From an uncultured Bacteroides sp. (GTDB taxonomy: Bacteria > Bacteroidota > Bacteroidia > Bacteroidales > Bacteroidaceae), in the NCBI GenBank assembly GCA_958453305.1, contig CAUDXH010000011.1, positions 1 to 60,534 of the forward strand: 60,534 bases of DNA. Direction: 5' to 3'. A program made the translations under genes and the position numbers. Of this stretch, positions 51,883-60,479 are shown piece after piece. Position 1 is the first letter of the stretch. Each line of letters begins with the position of its first letter. Below the pieces are notes generated by a model that was given only the letters and a program-made list of their open reading frames with translations, was not told where the DNA came from and did not search any database.

Positions 51883-53367
51883 ATGAATATATTAAGTTTT
51901 TTTGTAATAATTCCTCTCGTGATGCTTTTGGGACTGTGGGTGTCGCGCAGCATTGCTCAGGTGAGAGGGGTGATGGTAGCGGGGTCTACCGCTTTGCTGG
52001 TACTTGCTGCTTGGCTTACGTTAGCCTATATAGGCTTGCGAAACTCGGGTGCAACAGATGAGATGCTTTTTACTGATAGTTTGTCATGGTATGCTCCTCT
52101 GCATATTTGCTATTCTGTGGGAGTGGATGGAATATCGGTTGTGATGCTTTTACTGAGTGCTGTTATTGTATTTACCGGGACGTTTGCTTCATGGAAACTT
52201 CAACCGTTGACTAAAGAATATTTTCTTTGGTTTACCCTGTTGAGTATGGGGGTATTCGGCTTCTTTATTTCAACCGACTTGTTTACGATGTTTATGTTTT
52301 ATGAAGTAGCATTGATTCCGATGTATCTGCTTATCGGTGTATGGGGAAGCGGTCGGAAAGAATATGCAGCCATGAAGCTTACTTTGATGTTGATGGGGGG
52401 GTCAGCCTTTTTGTTGATAGGTATTTTGGGTATCTATTATGGAGCAGGGGCTGAAACCATGAATATTCTTGAAATTTCACAGAAGCAGATTCCTACCGAA
52501 ATGCAGCGTTTGTTCTTTCCGGCAGTTTTCTTGGGCTTCGGTGTGTTAGGTGCCTTGTTTCCTTTCCATACTTGGAGTCCTGACGGACATGCTTCTGCGC
52601 CTACAGCTGTATCGATGCTTCATGCCGGAGTGCTGATGAAATTGGGTGGGTATGGATGTTTTCGCATAGCGATGTACCTTATGCCTGCAGGTGCAGCTAT
52701 TTGGGGGGATTTCTTTTTGATTCTCACTACTATTTCGGTGGTATATGGTGCGTTTAGTGCAGTGGTGCAAACCGATTTGAAGTATATCAATGCCTACTCT
52801 TCTGTGAGTCATTGTGGACTTGTGTTGTTTGCCTTGCTTATGATGACGCGTGTAAGTGCTACCGGAGCAATCTTGCAGATGTTAAGTCACGGATTGATGA
52901 CCGCTTTGTTTTTTGCTTTGATCGGAATGATTTATGGTCGTACGCACACACGTGATATTCGCCAGCTTTCAGGCTTGATGAAGATTATGCCTTTTTTAGC
53001 TGTGGGGTATGTGATAGCCGGTCTTGCCAACTTAGGACTTCCGGGGTTGAGTGGCTTTGTGGCAGAAATGACGGTATTTGTTGGTTCATTCCAGCATCCG
53101 GATGCGTTTCATCGTGCTTGTACCATAATCGCTACGATGAGTATTGTGATTACGGCTGTTTATATATTGCGTGTAGTAGGTAAGATTCTTTACGGAACTT
53201 GTCAGAATCCGGCTCATTTAAAGCTGACAGATGCTACTTGGGATGAACGCTTTGCCGTGGTCTGCTTGATTATATCGGTGGCTGGCTTGGGACTTGCGCC
53301 CTGGTGGGTAAGTCGTCTTATCAGCAATAGTGTAGAACCTATTATAACCCAACTTAGTCAATTATAA
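51883..53367 (+). CDS. nuoM: NADH-quinone oxidoreductase subunit M
   Basis: A 494-residue antiporter-like pump subunit: FMFYEVALIPMYLLIGVWG has the conserved Glu, PFHTWSPDGHASAPTAVSMLHAGVLMKLGGYG the helix-break region and TDLKYINAYSSVSHCGLV the TM9 region. It starts 34 bases after nuoL. Confidence 0.96.
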   Translation: MNILSFFVIIPLVMLLGLWVSRSIAQVRGVMVAGSTALLVLAAWLTLAYIGLRNSGATDEMLFTDSLSWYAPLHICYSVGVDGISVVMLLLSAVIVFTGTFASWKLQPLTKEYFLWFTLLSMGVFGFFISTDLFTMFMFYEVALIPMYLLIGVWGSGRKEYAAMKLTLMLMGGSAFLLIGILGIYYGAGAETMNILEISQKQIPTEMQRLFFPAVFLGFGVLGALFPFHTWSPDGHASAPTAVSMLHAGVLMKLGGYGCFRIAMYLMPAGAAIWGDFFLILTTISVVYGAFSAVVQTDLKYINAYSSVSHCGLVLFALLMMTRVSATGAILQMLSHGLMTALFFALIGMIYGRTHTRDIRQLSGLMKIMPFLAVGYVIAGLANLGLPGLSGFVAEMTVFVGSFQHPDAFHRACTIIATMSIVITAVYILRVVGKILYGTCQNPAHLKLTDATWDERFAVVCLIISVAGLGLAPWWVSRLISNSVEPIITQLSQL

Positions 53368-53372
53368 GCTTT

Positions 53373-54794
53373 ATGGATATTTTTTCAACTTTATTGTCAA
53401 TGCAGGCTGAAATAAGTCTTGCCGTTGTTCTGGTGGTGTTGCTTCTTGCCAGTCTGCTGATTCGTGAACCGAATCATAGACCTTTGCAATTAGTGGCTTG
53501 CAGCCTGCTGCTGGTTCAACTTATACTGAATATAGTTCCGTCGGAGGGAGAAGCATTTGGAGGAATGTACCATTCTACTGCTTTGAGCTCTGTTGTGAAA
53601 ACACTTTTAACGGGGGGAACCCTGCTTGTTTTCTTGCAGTCGGGTGGATGGCTGGCAGATAAGCATACGCATACACGTGCAGGAGAGTTTTATTTTCTGA
53701 CGCTTTCTACCTTGTTAGGTATGTATTTTATGGTGAGCGCCGGAAGCTTTATTTTGTTTTATGTAGGTTTGGAACTGGCCAGTATTCCGATGGCTTGCCT
53801 CGTTGCATTCGATAAATATCGTCGTCATAGTGCTGAGGCCGGAGCGAAGTTTATATTGAGTTCGATGTTTTCTTCTTCTCTGATGCTTTACGGACTTTCA
53901 ATGGTGTATGGAACATGCGGAACTGTGTATTTTTCAGAATTAAGTGAAGCTTTGACCGGAACTCCATTGCAAATTCTTGCTATGGTCTTTTTCTTTTCCG
54001 GTTTGGGATTTAAACTGAGTCTTGTACCTTTTCATATGTGGACTCCCGATGTTTATCAAGGAGGTCCCACTTCGGTATCAGCTTATCTGTCAGTCATATC
54101 AAAGGGAGCAGCAGCCTTTGCTCTTTGCTCTATCTTGGTAAAGGTCTTCTCTGAGATGATTACTCACTGGTCGCTAATGCTGAGTGTGGTTATTGTGGTA
54201 ACTATTACGGTGGGAAATATATTTGCGATTCTTCAAACCGATATGAAACGGTTTATGGCGTATAGCAGTATTTCGCAAGCAGGTTATATTGTACTTGCTG
54301 CCTTATCGGGAAGTGACCAGGGTACAGCTTCTTTAGTATATTATGTAGCAGTTTATATCGTAGCTAACCTGGCTGTGTTTGGCGTAATCGGGGCAGTGGA
54401 ACGTCAGACCGGAGGAGTTGTAGAGAGAAGTGCTTATGCCGGACTTTATACAACGAATCCACATCTTTCTTTTGTGATGACGCTGGCTTTGTTCTCGCTC
54501 GCAGGTATTCCTCCGTTTGCCGGATTCTTCTCCAAGTTCTTTGTCTTTGCTTCTGCATTTCAGGCTGGACATTGGGCTGTAGTATTTATTGCACTGGTAA
54601 ATACCATTATTTCTTTATATTATTATTTGTTGGTGGTAAAGGCTATGTATATAACACCTTCTGAAAATCCAGTTCCTTACTTTCGTAGTTCGTCGGCAGT
54701 TCGTGCAAGTTTATGGATTTGTACGCTGTGTGTTATAGGACTTGGTATTTTTAGTTCTGTTTATACATTTATATCTCATTTGGCTGGTTTTTGA
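53373..54794 (+). CDS. nuoN: NADH-quinone oxidoreductase subunit N
   Basis: A 473-residue antiporter-like subunit; FILFYVGLELASIPMACLVAF, PFHMWTPDVYQGGPTSVSAYLSVISKGAA and TDMKRFMAYSSISQAGYIVLA are the conserved regions. It is 5 bases behind nuoM and closes the operon. nuoE, nuoF and nuoG are absent, so electrons reach the complex by some other donor. Confidence 0.96.
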   Translation: MDIFSTLLSMQAEISLAVVLVVLLLASLLIREPNHRPLQLVACSLLLVQLILNIVPSEGEAFGGMYHSTALSSVVKTLLTGGTLLVFLQSGGWLADKHTHTRAGEFYFLTLSTLLGMYFMVSAGSFILFYVGLELASIPMACLVAFDKYRRHSAEAGAKFILSSMFSSSLMLYGLSMVYGTCGTVYFSELSEALTGTPLQILAMVFFFSGLGFKLSLVPFHMWTPDVYQGGPTSVSAYLSVISKGAAAFALCSILVKVFSEMITHWSLMLSVVIVVTITVGNIFAILQTDMKRFMAYSSISQAGYIVLAALSGSDQGTASLVYYVAVYIVANLAVFGVIGAVERQTGGVVERSAYAGLYTTNPHLSFVMTLALFSLAGIPPFAGFFSKFFVFASAFQAGHWAVVFIALVNTIISLYYYLLVVKAMYITPSENPVPYFRSSSAVRASLWICTLCVIGLGIFSSVYTFISHLAGF

Positions 54795-54795
54795 T

Positions 54796-54825
54796 AAAAA
54801 GGCCTCTTCTTTCTCAGGGATGGAG
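54796..54825 (+). terminator. Terminator of the nuo operon
   Basis: GCCTCT and AGAGGC form the core of the stem, extended by A and T tracts; a T-rich stretch follows at 54836-54853. Confidence 0.6.
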
Positions 54826-54874
54826 AGGCTTTCCTGCTTTTTTTCTACTTTTTTCAAAAAAAAGTCCGATAAAT

Positions 54875-54905
54875 TTTGGAGATATAAAAAAAACACCTAC
54901 CTTTG
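54875..54905 (+). promoter_or_regulatory. Promoter of tRNA-Lys
   Basis: TTTG at 54875-54878 and TACCTTTG at 54898-54905 with 19 bases between match the consensus. Confidence 0.75.
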
Positions 54906-54940
54906 CACTCGCAATCAGGAAATGAATGCAACGCAGGTTT

Positions 54941-55013
54941 GATTCGCTAGCTCAGCAGGTAGAGCACAACACTTTTAATGTTGGGGTCCTGGGTTCGAGC
55001 CCCAGGCGGATCA
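54941..55013 (+). tRNA. tRNA-Lys (anticodon UUU)
   Basis: All four arms fold. The acceptor GATTCGC pairs with GCGGATC, with discriminator A and no encoded CCA. The anticodon loop ACTTTTAAT contains TTT. The T arm is CTGGG TTCGAGC CCCAG. It is directly followed by a terminator hairpin and an integrase gene, so its 3' end is the likely attachment core of the adjacent element. Confidence 0.95.
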
Positions 55014-55017
55014 CTCG

Positions 55018-55055
55018 AAAAAAGCGATTATCTCAAAAAGATAGTCGCTTTTTTC
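55018..55055 (+). terminator. Terminator of tRNA-Lys
   Basis: GCGATTATCT and AGATAGTCGC form a 10-bp stem with seven A before and six T after. Confidence 0.85.
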
Positions 55056-55092
55056 GTATTTATACGTTGGTTTACCATCATAAAGTCTAACT

Positions 55093-55116
55093 GAGAGTTA
55101 AACCGAGAGTTAAACC
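55093..55116. repeat. Tandem 12-base direct repeat before the integrase
   Basis: GAGAGTTAAACC occurs twice in a row, and AGTAAACC follows at 55117-55124, just before the integrase ATG. Possible arm-type binding sites for the integrase. Confidence 0.55.
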
Positions 55117-55126
55117 AGTAAACCGT

Positions 55127-56326
55127 ATGACAGAAACAGTAAAAGCAGTATGTTACAAGTCTAAAACTCTTAGTAATGGTGAACACCCTTTAATGATTCG
55201 TATCTGCAAGGACGGAAAAAAGAAGTATCAAAGTCTTGGACTATCCATTAAAGCAGAACAATGGGACTTCAAAACAAACCAGCCTAAAGCCAAATGTCCC
55301 AACCGTGACAGAATCATTCTTCTTATAAACGAGAAAATTAACGAGATACAGAAAGTAGCCTTAGATAAACGGATAGCAGGTAAGGACTTTACGGCTACAA
55401 CTCTTATTGAATCCACCACCAACAGCACAGCCAATAAAACATTAGGTGAATACTACCTTACTTACATTCAAAATTTGAAAGCAGAGAAAAGAATCAGATA
55501 TGCAGGAATGTTTGAAGTATCTTATTCATCTTTTATAAAATTCAACAAGCATCTTGATATTCCATTTTCTGATATAGATGTCGCTTGGTTGAAGCGATAT
55601 GAGTTGTGGATGAAAGAACAGAATCTTTCAACAAGCACCATAAGCACAAGAATCAGACATTTACGAGCCGTCTTTAATTTGGCTATAATGGAACACTCTA
55701 TTAAAAATGATTGCTATCCGTTCCATTCCTATAAAATTTCTAAGTTGAACAGACAAACCACGAAAAGAGCATTGAGTAAACAGGACATAATGAAAGTAAT
55801 GCAATATCAAGGGAAAAGCACAATGGAACGACTTGCCATCGACGTATTTATATTCTCATATTTGAATGCAGGTATAAATTTCATAGATATAGCCAAACTG
55901 AAACATTCCAATATAATAGAGAATCAGCTTATCTATAACAGAGAAAAAACAAAGAAACTGATAAGCATACCTCTACAAGCAGAAACTATGGATATAATCG
56001 CCAAATATCAAGATAATGAATCACCATATATATTTCCTATCCTATCACCATTCCATCAGACAGAAATACAGATTGCAAACAGGCTACATAAAGTATTGGC
56101 AAAGGTAAACAAGTATTTAAAGGAAATAGGAGAAAAATTAGAACTACCTATACCGCTTACTACATACGTTGCAAGGCATTCATACGCAACAGTCCTCAAA
56201 CGTGCAGGAATTTCTACCTCAATAATAAGTGAATCACTGGGACATAGTTCAGAAAGGGTAACACAGATTTATTTAGATAGCTTTGATAATGAGCAGATAA
56301 ACGATGCCATGAAGAACTTACTCTAA
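55127..56326 (+). CDS. Tyrosine recombinase / integrase, IntDOT-like
   Basis: A 399-residue integrase with an N-terminal arm-binding domain (residues ~1-60), a SAM-like core-binding domain (~105-205) and a catalytic domain. Catalytic residues seen: Lys in NREKTKK (~271-277), Arg350 and His351 in TYVARHSYAT, His373 in LGHSSERVTQ and the nucleophile Tyr382. The first catalytic Arg is missing: the usual YTRG-type segment reads SYLNAGINFIDIA (~244-256). IntDOT of CTnDOT also lacks this Arg, so the enzyme may still be active. It sits just downstream of tRNA-Lys, the likely target. Confidence 0.92.
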   Translation: MTETVKAVCYKSKTLSNGEHPLMIRICKDGKKKYQSLGLSIKAEQWDFKTNQPKAKCPNRDRIILLINEKINEIQKVALDKRIAGKDFTATTLIESTTNSTANKTLGEYYLTYIQNLKAEKRIRYAGMFEVSYSSFIKFNKHLDIPFSDIDVAWLKRYELWMKEQNLSTSTISTRIRHLRAVFNLAIMEHSIKNDCYPFHSYKISKLNRQTTKRALSKQDIMKVMQYQGKSTMERLAIDVFIFSYLNAGINFIDIAKLKHSNIIENQLIYNREKTKKLISIPLQAETMDIIAKYQDNESPYIFPILSPFHQTEIQIANRLHKVLAKVNKYLKEIGEKLELPIPLTTYVARHSYATVLKRAGISTSIISESLGHSSERVTQIYLDSFDNEQINDAMKNLL

Positions 56327-56332
56327 CTTCTA

Positions 56333-56364
56333 CAACCTCATTCTTAAAAAAGAGTGAGGTTTTT
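56333..56364 (+). terminator. Terminator of the integrase gene
   Basis: AACCTCATTCTT and AAGAGTGAGGTT form a stem (one mismatch), followed by TTTTC. Confidence 0.75.
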
Positions 56365-56455
56365 CTTTTTATACCTAATTGATAATCAATCGTTTAATTA
56401 CCGTAAAATAAAAATGGCTCATTTTTTATTCACTAAGTTACTTTCAGCTTCAATA

Positions 56456-56463
56456 TACCTTTG
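56456..56463 (+). promoter_or_regulatory. Promoter -7 box of the unknown 162-residue protein gene
   Basis: TACCTTTG, about 97 bases upstream of the ATG at 56560. Confidence 0.55.
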
Positions 56464-56484
56464 CAACGTAATCGAAAGACAAAT

Positions 56485-56531
56485 GGTGCGCACCTTTATC
56501 TGATTACCTGTTATCACCTCCACAGATAAAG
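56485..56531 (+). promoter_or_regulatory. Structured leader upstream of the 162-residue protein
   Basis: A 10-base palindrome GGTGCGCACC (56485-56494) is followed by a perfect 9-base inverted repeat CTTTATCTG (56494-56502)/CAGATAAAG (56523-56531). Both lie in the predicted 5' leader and could form an RNA structure or an operator. Confidence 0.5.
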
Positions 56532-56559
56532 TGAGGTCCTATTTTAAATTTATATTTAT

Positions 56560-57048
56560 ATGACAGATTTAAATTTTGACCTTAACGAGCTTTTAAGCTC
56601 AGCTAACGCCTATGATAACAAAGGCGCACACCAAGCCTTGCTGGGCATGATGAACCGCAAGGAAGTGATTAACGTGAAGTTCTTCACAGACAAGCAGAGT
56701 TATCCTTGTGCATGGATAGAATCAAAAGGAGTAGCAGGATTCAAGTACCAATTAAAAAGTGAATCGTTCAAAGGACTGTTGAGATACCTTGCAAAAGGAG
56801 AAGTCACAGACTTCGATGCAGACCCTATGAACGTGGAAACACAGTCAAATCCACAAGAGGATTTTCAACTAAACATTTTCAAAATGTTTATTGAGGGTGG
56901 ATGGAAAATACAATATGTCCCACTGTTCCGTGAATCAAATGGATATGTGAGCGCAAACCTGCCATTATACAAAGGCAAAATATTCTTCCGTGTGGAAAGA
57001 ACAAATGAACTTCTTGATTATCTGCGTGAGAACAATCAAACAATCTAA
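56560..57048 (+). CDS. Mobile-element protein of unknown family
   Basis: A 162-residue, cytosolic-looking protein without signal or membrane segment. I recognise no domain. The charge pattern is mixed; the C-terminal third is beta-strand-rich (WKIQYVPLFRESNGYVSANLPLYKGKIFFRVERTNELLDYL). A hairpin terminator with a GTGGGGT stem lies directly after it and ahead of the helicase-like gene. It may belong to an accessory or defence module, but there is no sequence evidence for a particular function. Confidence 0.6.
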   Translation: MTDLNFDLNELLSSANAYDNKGAHQALLGMMNRKEVINVKFFTDKQSYPCAWIESKGVAGFKYQLKSESFKGLLRYLAKGEVTDFDADPMNVETQSNPQEDFQLNIFKMFIEGGWKIQYVPLFRESNGYVSANLPLYKGKIFFRVERTNELLDYLRENNQTI

Positions 57049-57062
57049 TTTTTAACCAATAT

Positions 57063-57094
57063 GAGGTGGGGTGAAACATACCCCACTTTATTTT
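57063..57094 (+). terminator. Hairpin between the unknown protein and helicase-like genes
   Basis: GTGGGGT and ACCCCAC form a 7-bp stem followed by TTTATTTT. Confidence 0.6.
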
Positions 57095-57108
57095 AAAATG
57101 AATAAGTT

Positions 57109-58911
57109 ATGATAAATATAAACTTGGCTATCAATAAAAATGATGGCAAAATTCAATATCTTACCGAGATTCTTCCCGAAATACCGACTAATACAATTCT
57201 CTATAAGAAATTAACAGGGTTAGGTGCTACTTATGGAGAGTTAAAGAGTAAACGGCACTCTATTATAGTAGAACCTAACAGACCTGTAATTTCTGGTAAG
57301 TGTAGTGACCCTAAGCATAGCAAAGACAATTTGTTCGGAGTTTATGAAAATGTCTATACTGATAAGATTATAGATTACATTGAGAAAAGCATAAAGCATA
57401 AGAAATATATCAAGATTCTCACAACCCCCGAAAGTTTCCCTAAAGTACAAGATGCGTTTGAAACAATGGAAATTGATATACGCTATGAATGTTTTCTGTT
57501 GTTTGATGAGTGCCACAAGATAGTGAAAGATGTTGATTACAGGTCAAACATAACTCTGCCTATGGACTTCTTTTTTAAATGTGAGAATAAAGCTTTGGTG
57601 TCTGCAACCCCTATTAAATTCACAGACCCACGTTTTGAGGAGCAGAAGTTTCAGACAATAACAGTCAATCCTACTTTTGAATATGCTAAAAACTTGAACT
57701 TGTTTATTACCAACAATGTGCTTCCTACAATGAGAGAAACATTAAAAAGAATTACAGGGAACAATGTGTTTATTTTCTGCAATTCCACAGATACAATTTA
57801 TGCGTTAATGAAACAATTAAATGTGTTGGAAGAATCACAAGTATTCTGTTCCTCTAAAAGTGTAGATAAACTGAAAGCCTTAAAATTCAAGAATGCTTCA
57901 GAACAATGGGATAAAAAGAAAATGAAGAAATACAACTGGCTAACAAGTAGATTTTACAATGCTTTGGATATTGAATTGGACGAATCTCCAGCAGTCATAA
58001 TGCTTACCGACTGTTACATGTCTGAATATACAATGATAGACCCTTATACGGATGCTATACAGATAGTAGGCAGATTTAGAAATGGAGTGTCAGCCATATA
58101 TCATATAACCAATACGAATCCTAATAACTCAATTAAGAGCCACGAAGAAATCAAAGGATTCATAAATTGTTCGGAAGAAATATATAAAACTATGCAAACA
58201 TTTTATAATAGTGCATCAAACAGAGCTGCCAAAGAAGCATATCGGGCAGCATTGGATTGCTTGCCATTCAACAAAATGTTAGATAAATACGGAAACAAGA
58301 ACTACTTTGCCATTGATAATTATATGGATGATGAATTGTTGAAATCATGCTATAATAGTCCTAATACTTTAATACAGGCTTATTCAAAATGTGATTCTTT
58401 CCGAATACACCGTGAGGACTTTTCTTATAAACTGGGTGACTGTGAGAGATTGAAAAGGGTGAACAAGTCTTTGTCGCTCAAAGAAAAACGTAAGATAATT
58501 GTTTCACAGTTGGAACAGTTGGGAGAATGTACGACAGAAATGGAGTTGGAGTTTAAAAGGGAACTGTCACAAGCTGATTCCTTTATTGTGGAAGCATACA
58601 ATACCATTGGTAAAATCAAAATAGAAAGCCTCAATTATTCCTATCGGAAAATAAAGGAAGCTGTCATACTGACCAATTATAATGAAAGGAGTACAGGAGC
58701 AGAGGTTATTCAACTGATTAAAAACTCATTCCATGCAGGACAGTGGTACAGTGCATCCTATATCAAAGCGGAATTACAACGAATATATAAGATTCTGAAT
58801 ATTACTCCACCAAAAGCCATAACTTCACATACCATAAATGATTATTTTATAGCAAAAAAAGATAGAAAAAAAGATAAAAGGGGATATTATCTCATAGAGT
58901 GCAGATTTTGA
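57109..58911 (+). CDS. SF2 helicase-like protein with abnormal motif I
   Basis: This 600-residue protein contains motif II DECH at 133-136 (LLFDECHK), motif III SAT at 165-167 (ALVSATPI) and motif VI at 318-325 (QIVGRFRN), in the proper order of a superfamily-2 helicase core over residues ~25-330. Motif I, expected as GSGKT, reads TGLGATYGEL (36-45): the Walker A lysine is replaced by Ala. The C-terminal ~270 residues (PFNKMLDKY..., KGYYLIECRF) match nothing I recognise. It could be a mobile-element replication or defence protein with altered ATP use. It is complete, with no frameshift seen. Confidence 0.75.
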   Translation: MININLAINKNDGKIQYLTEILPEIPTNTILYKKLTGLGATYGELKSKRHSIIVEPNRPVISGKCSDPKHSKDNLFGVYENVYTDKIIDYIEKSIKHKKYIKILTTPESFPKVQDAFETMEIDIRYECFLLFDECHKIVKDVDYRSNITLPMDFFFKCENKALVSATPIKFTDPRFEEQKFQTITVNPTFEYAKNLNLFITNNVLPTMRETLKRITGNNVFIFCNSTDTIYALMKQLNVLEESQVFCSSKSVDKLKALKFKNASEQWDKKKMKKYNWLTSRFYNALDIELDESPAVIMLTDCYMSEYTMIDPYTDAIQIVGRFRNGVSAIYHITNTNPNNSIKSHEEIKGFINCSEEIYKTMQTFYNSASNRAAKEAYRAALDCLPFNKMLDKYGNKNYFAIDNYMDDELLKSCYNSPNTLIQAYSKCDSFRIHREDFSYKLGDCERLKRVNKSLSLKEKRKIIVSQLEQLGECTTEMELEFKRELSQADSFIVEAYNTIGKIKIESLNYSYRKIKEAVILTNYNERSTGAEVIQLIKNSFHAGQWYSASYIKAELQRIYKILNITPPKAITSHTINDYFIAKKDRKKDKRGYYLIECRF

Positions 58912-59403
58912 AATAGGATGACTTTTTTTAAAAGAAAACCTTTTTATAGTCCCGATTCTGATTTTGTCACCCTTTAGAGAAATACAGACCTTATATCATT
59001 CTAAAGTTCGAAATACAGGGGTACTTGAAATAAGTTACCCCTTTTTCACACATATAAGCCTACAACCATGAATCACGATTCCTATATATTCAATAGAAAC
59101 AGTAATAAGTATCACTATTACAGTGAATATAGCCAAACTCAAAAAATCACTATTATAAGGAAAAACACAGAATATCACTGATTCTACTTGATATTTAATC
59201 AGATTGGAAAAGCATAAATAAAGACACGCACGATTACATACAGGTACTTATAAATAAATCCCCCTATCTGTTACTTTGGTTACTGTCTTTTAAAATTATG
59301 ATGATTACAGGCTCACGAGCCCACTACGTTTTCACTCCCCCTACCATACTTGAACAAAAAGAGATAATAAAACAATATTATTCACCATTTTAAATTTTAA
59401 AGT
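58912..59403 (+). other. 492-base intergenic region with no clear gene
   Basis: A+T-rich. Contents I can support: a palindrome GGCTCACGAGCC (around 59310-59321), and a 37-residue open frame at 59068-59181 (MNHDSYIFNRNSNKYHYYSE...) that I list separately. The last 50 bases before 59404 are an A+T-rich leader. Confidence 0.4.
59068..59181 (+). CDS. Possible small protein in mobile element (uncertain)
   Basis: A 37-residue open frame starting at ATG 59068, rich in Tyr, Asn and Lys (SNKYHYYSEYSQTQKITII). It has no recognised homology and no clear promoter. Chance is a fair alternative explanation in A+T-rich DNA. Confidence 0.2.
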   Translation: MNHDSYIFNRNSNKYHYYSEYSQTQKITIIRKNTEYH

Positions 59404-60426
59404 ATGGAAAATTTTATCTTATTGCCATCTAAGGCACAGAAAAGAAGTAGTGGTTTTAATCAGTATGCAGAAGACGCAACGATTATCACAGAAGAAACTA
59501 CAAAAGTCCAGAAAGTAAATCATTTCATAGAAGCAAACACTATGGAGATTGATTTACAGCATTTAAAGAGTGACTGCATAGTTCCAGTATTCAGTAAGGA
59601 CAATGAGCTTACAATTTCTCATAATGCCTTTATTGAAACAGTCTGGGACGCTGCAAACTCATTCTTTACAGGTGAAACGATAGAGAAACCAGATATTAGA
59701 GTTTCCCACATTATCAAAGGCAGAATACCCGAAGCAATTCATAAGCCTGCAAACCAACTTTTAGAAAGTGACAAAACACAATACTTTGAAAGGATGATGT
59801 TTTGCATTGAGATTCCTACTATCTATGAAACGGTAGAAGGGAACAAACTTACTCTTTCAGTAGGTGGTGTGCGTGCTTATAATCACATGAATCTCTACAG
59901 TAAGAAAACAGTAGAGAAATTCAAGGTTTTTATAGGATTCAAGAATATGGTATGCTGCAATTTATGCGTTTCAACGGATGGATATTTGAGTAACTTGGAA
60001 GTTTCAAATACCTGTGATTTATATCGTTCTGTCTTAGAAATGTTTCATGCCTACAATCCAGCAAAACACATTCATTTAATGCAGCAGTTGGGAAATACCT
60101 GTATGAGTGAACACCAATTTGCACAGATTTTAGGAAAGATGCGCTTATATCAATGTCTGCCACAAGGTTTTCAAAAGAGTATTCCACGTTTGCTTATTAC
60201 TGATACACAGATTAATTCAGTAGCCAAAGCATACATACAGGATGAGAATTTTGGAAGTTTTGGCAATGACTTGAATATGTGGAAGTTTTATAATTTACTC
60301 ACTGGAGCAAATAAAAGCAGCTACATAGATTCATTCTTAGACCGTTCCTTAAATGCAACGGAAATAGCAACGGGAATAAATGAAGCATTGCACGGTAACG
60401 AGCGTTACAGATGGTTTATTGATTAA
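59404..60426 (+). CDS. DUF3871 family protein
   Basis: A 340-residue protein with the DUF3871 hallmarks: DCIVPVFSKDNELTISHNAFIETV, DIRVSHIIKGRIPEAIHKPANQLLESDKT, RMMFCIEIPTIYE, and SVGGVRAYNHMNLYSKK followed by FIGFKNMVCCNLCVSTDGYLS. The family is found mainly on Bacteroidales mobile elements; function is unknown. The cysteine pair in NMVCCNLC could bind metal. Its start lies after an A+T-rich leader. Confidence 0.9.
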   Translation: MENFILLPSKAQKRSSGFNQYAEDATIITEETTKVQKVNHFIEANTMEIDLQHLKSDCIVPVFSKDNELTISHNAFIETVWDAANSFFTGETIEKPDIRVSHIIKGRIPEAIHKPANQLLESDKTQYFERMMFCIEIPTIYETVEGNKLTLSVGGVRAYNHMNLYSKKTVEKFKVFIGFKNMVCCNLCVSTDGYLSNLEVSNTCDLYRSVLEMFHAYNPAKHIHLMQQLGNTCMSEHQFAQILGKMRLYQCLPQGFQKSIPRLLITDTQINSVAKAYIQDENFGSFGNDLNMWKFYNLLTGANKSSYIDSFLDRSLNATEIATGINEALHGNERYRWFID

Positions 60427-60435
60427 TCAACCTTT

Positions 60436-60479
60436 AAATGGGGGATATTCTATAAAATGAGTATTCTCCATTTTTTTTC
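60436..60479 (+). terminator. Terminator of the DUF3871 gene
   Basis: AAATGGGGGATATTC and GAGTATTCTCCATTT pair imperfectly and are followed by eight T. Confidence 0.7.

Noticed and set aside
54333..54572. Minus-strand open frames in nuoN (54333-54572, 54364-54558)
   Set aside because: They are shadows of a highly conserved nuoN coding region.
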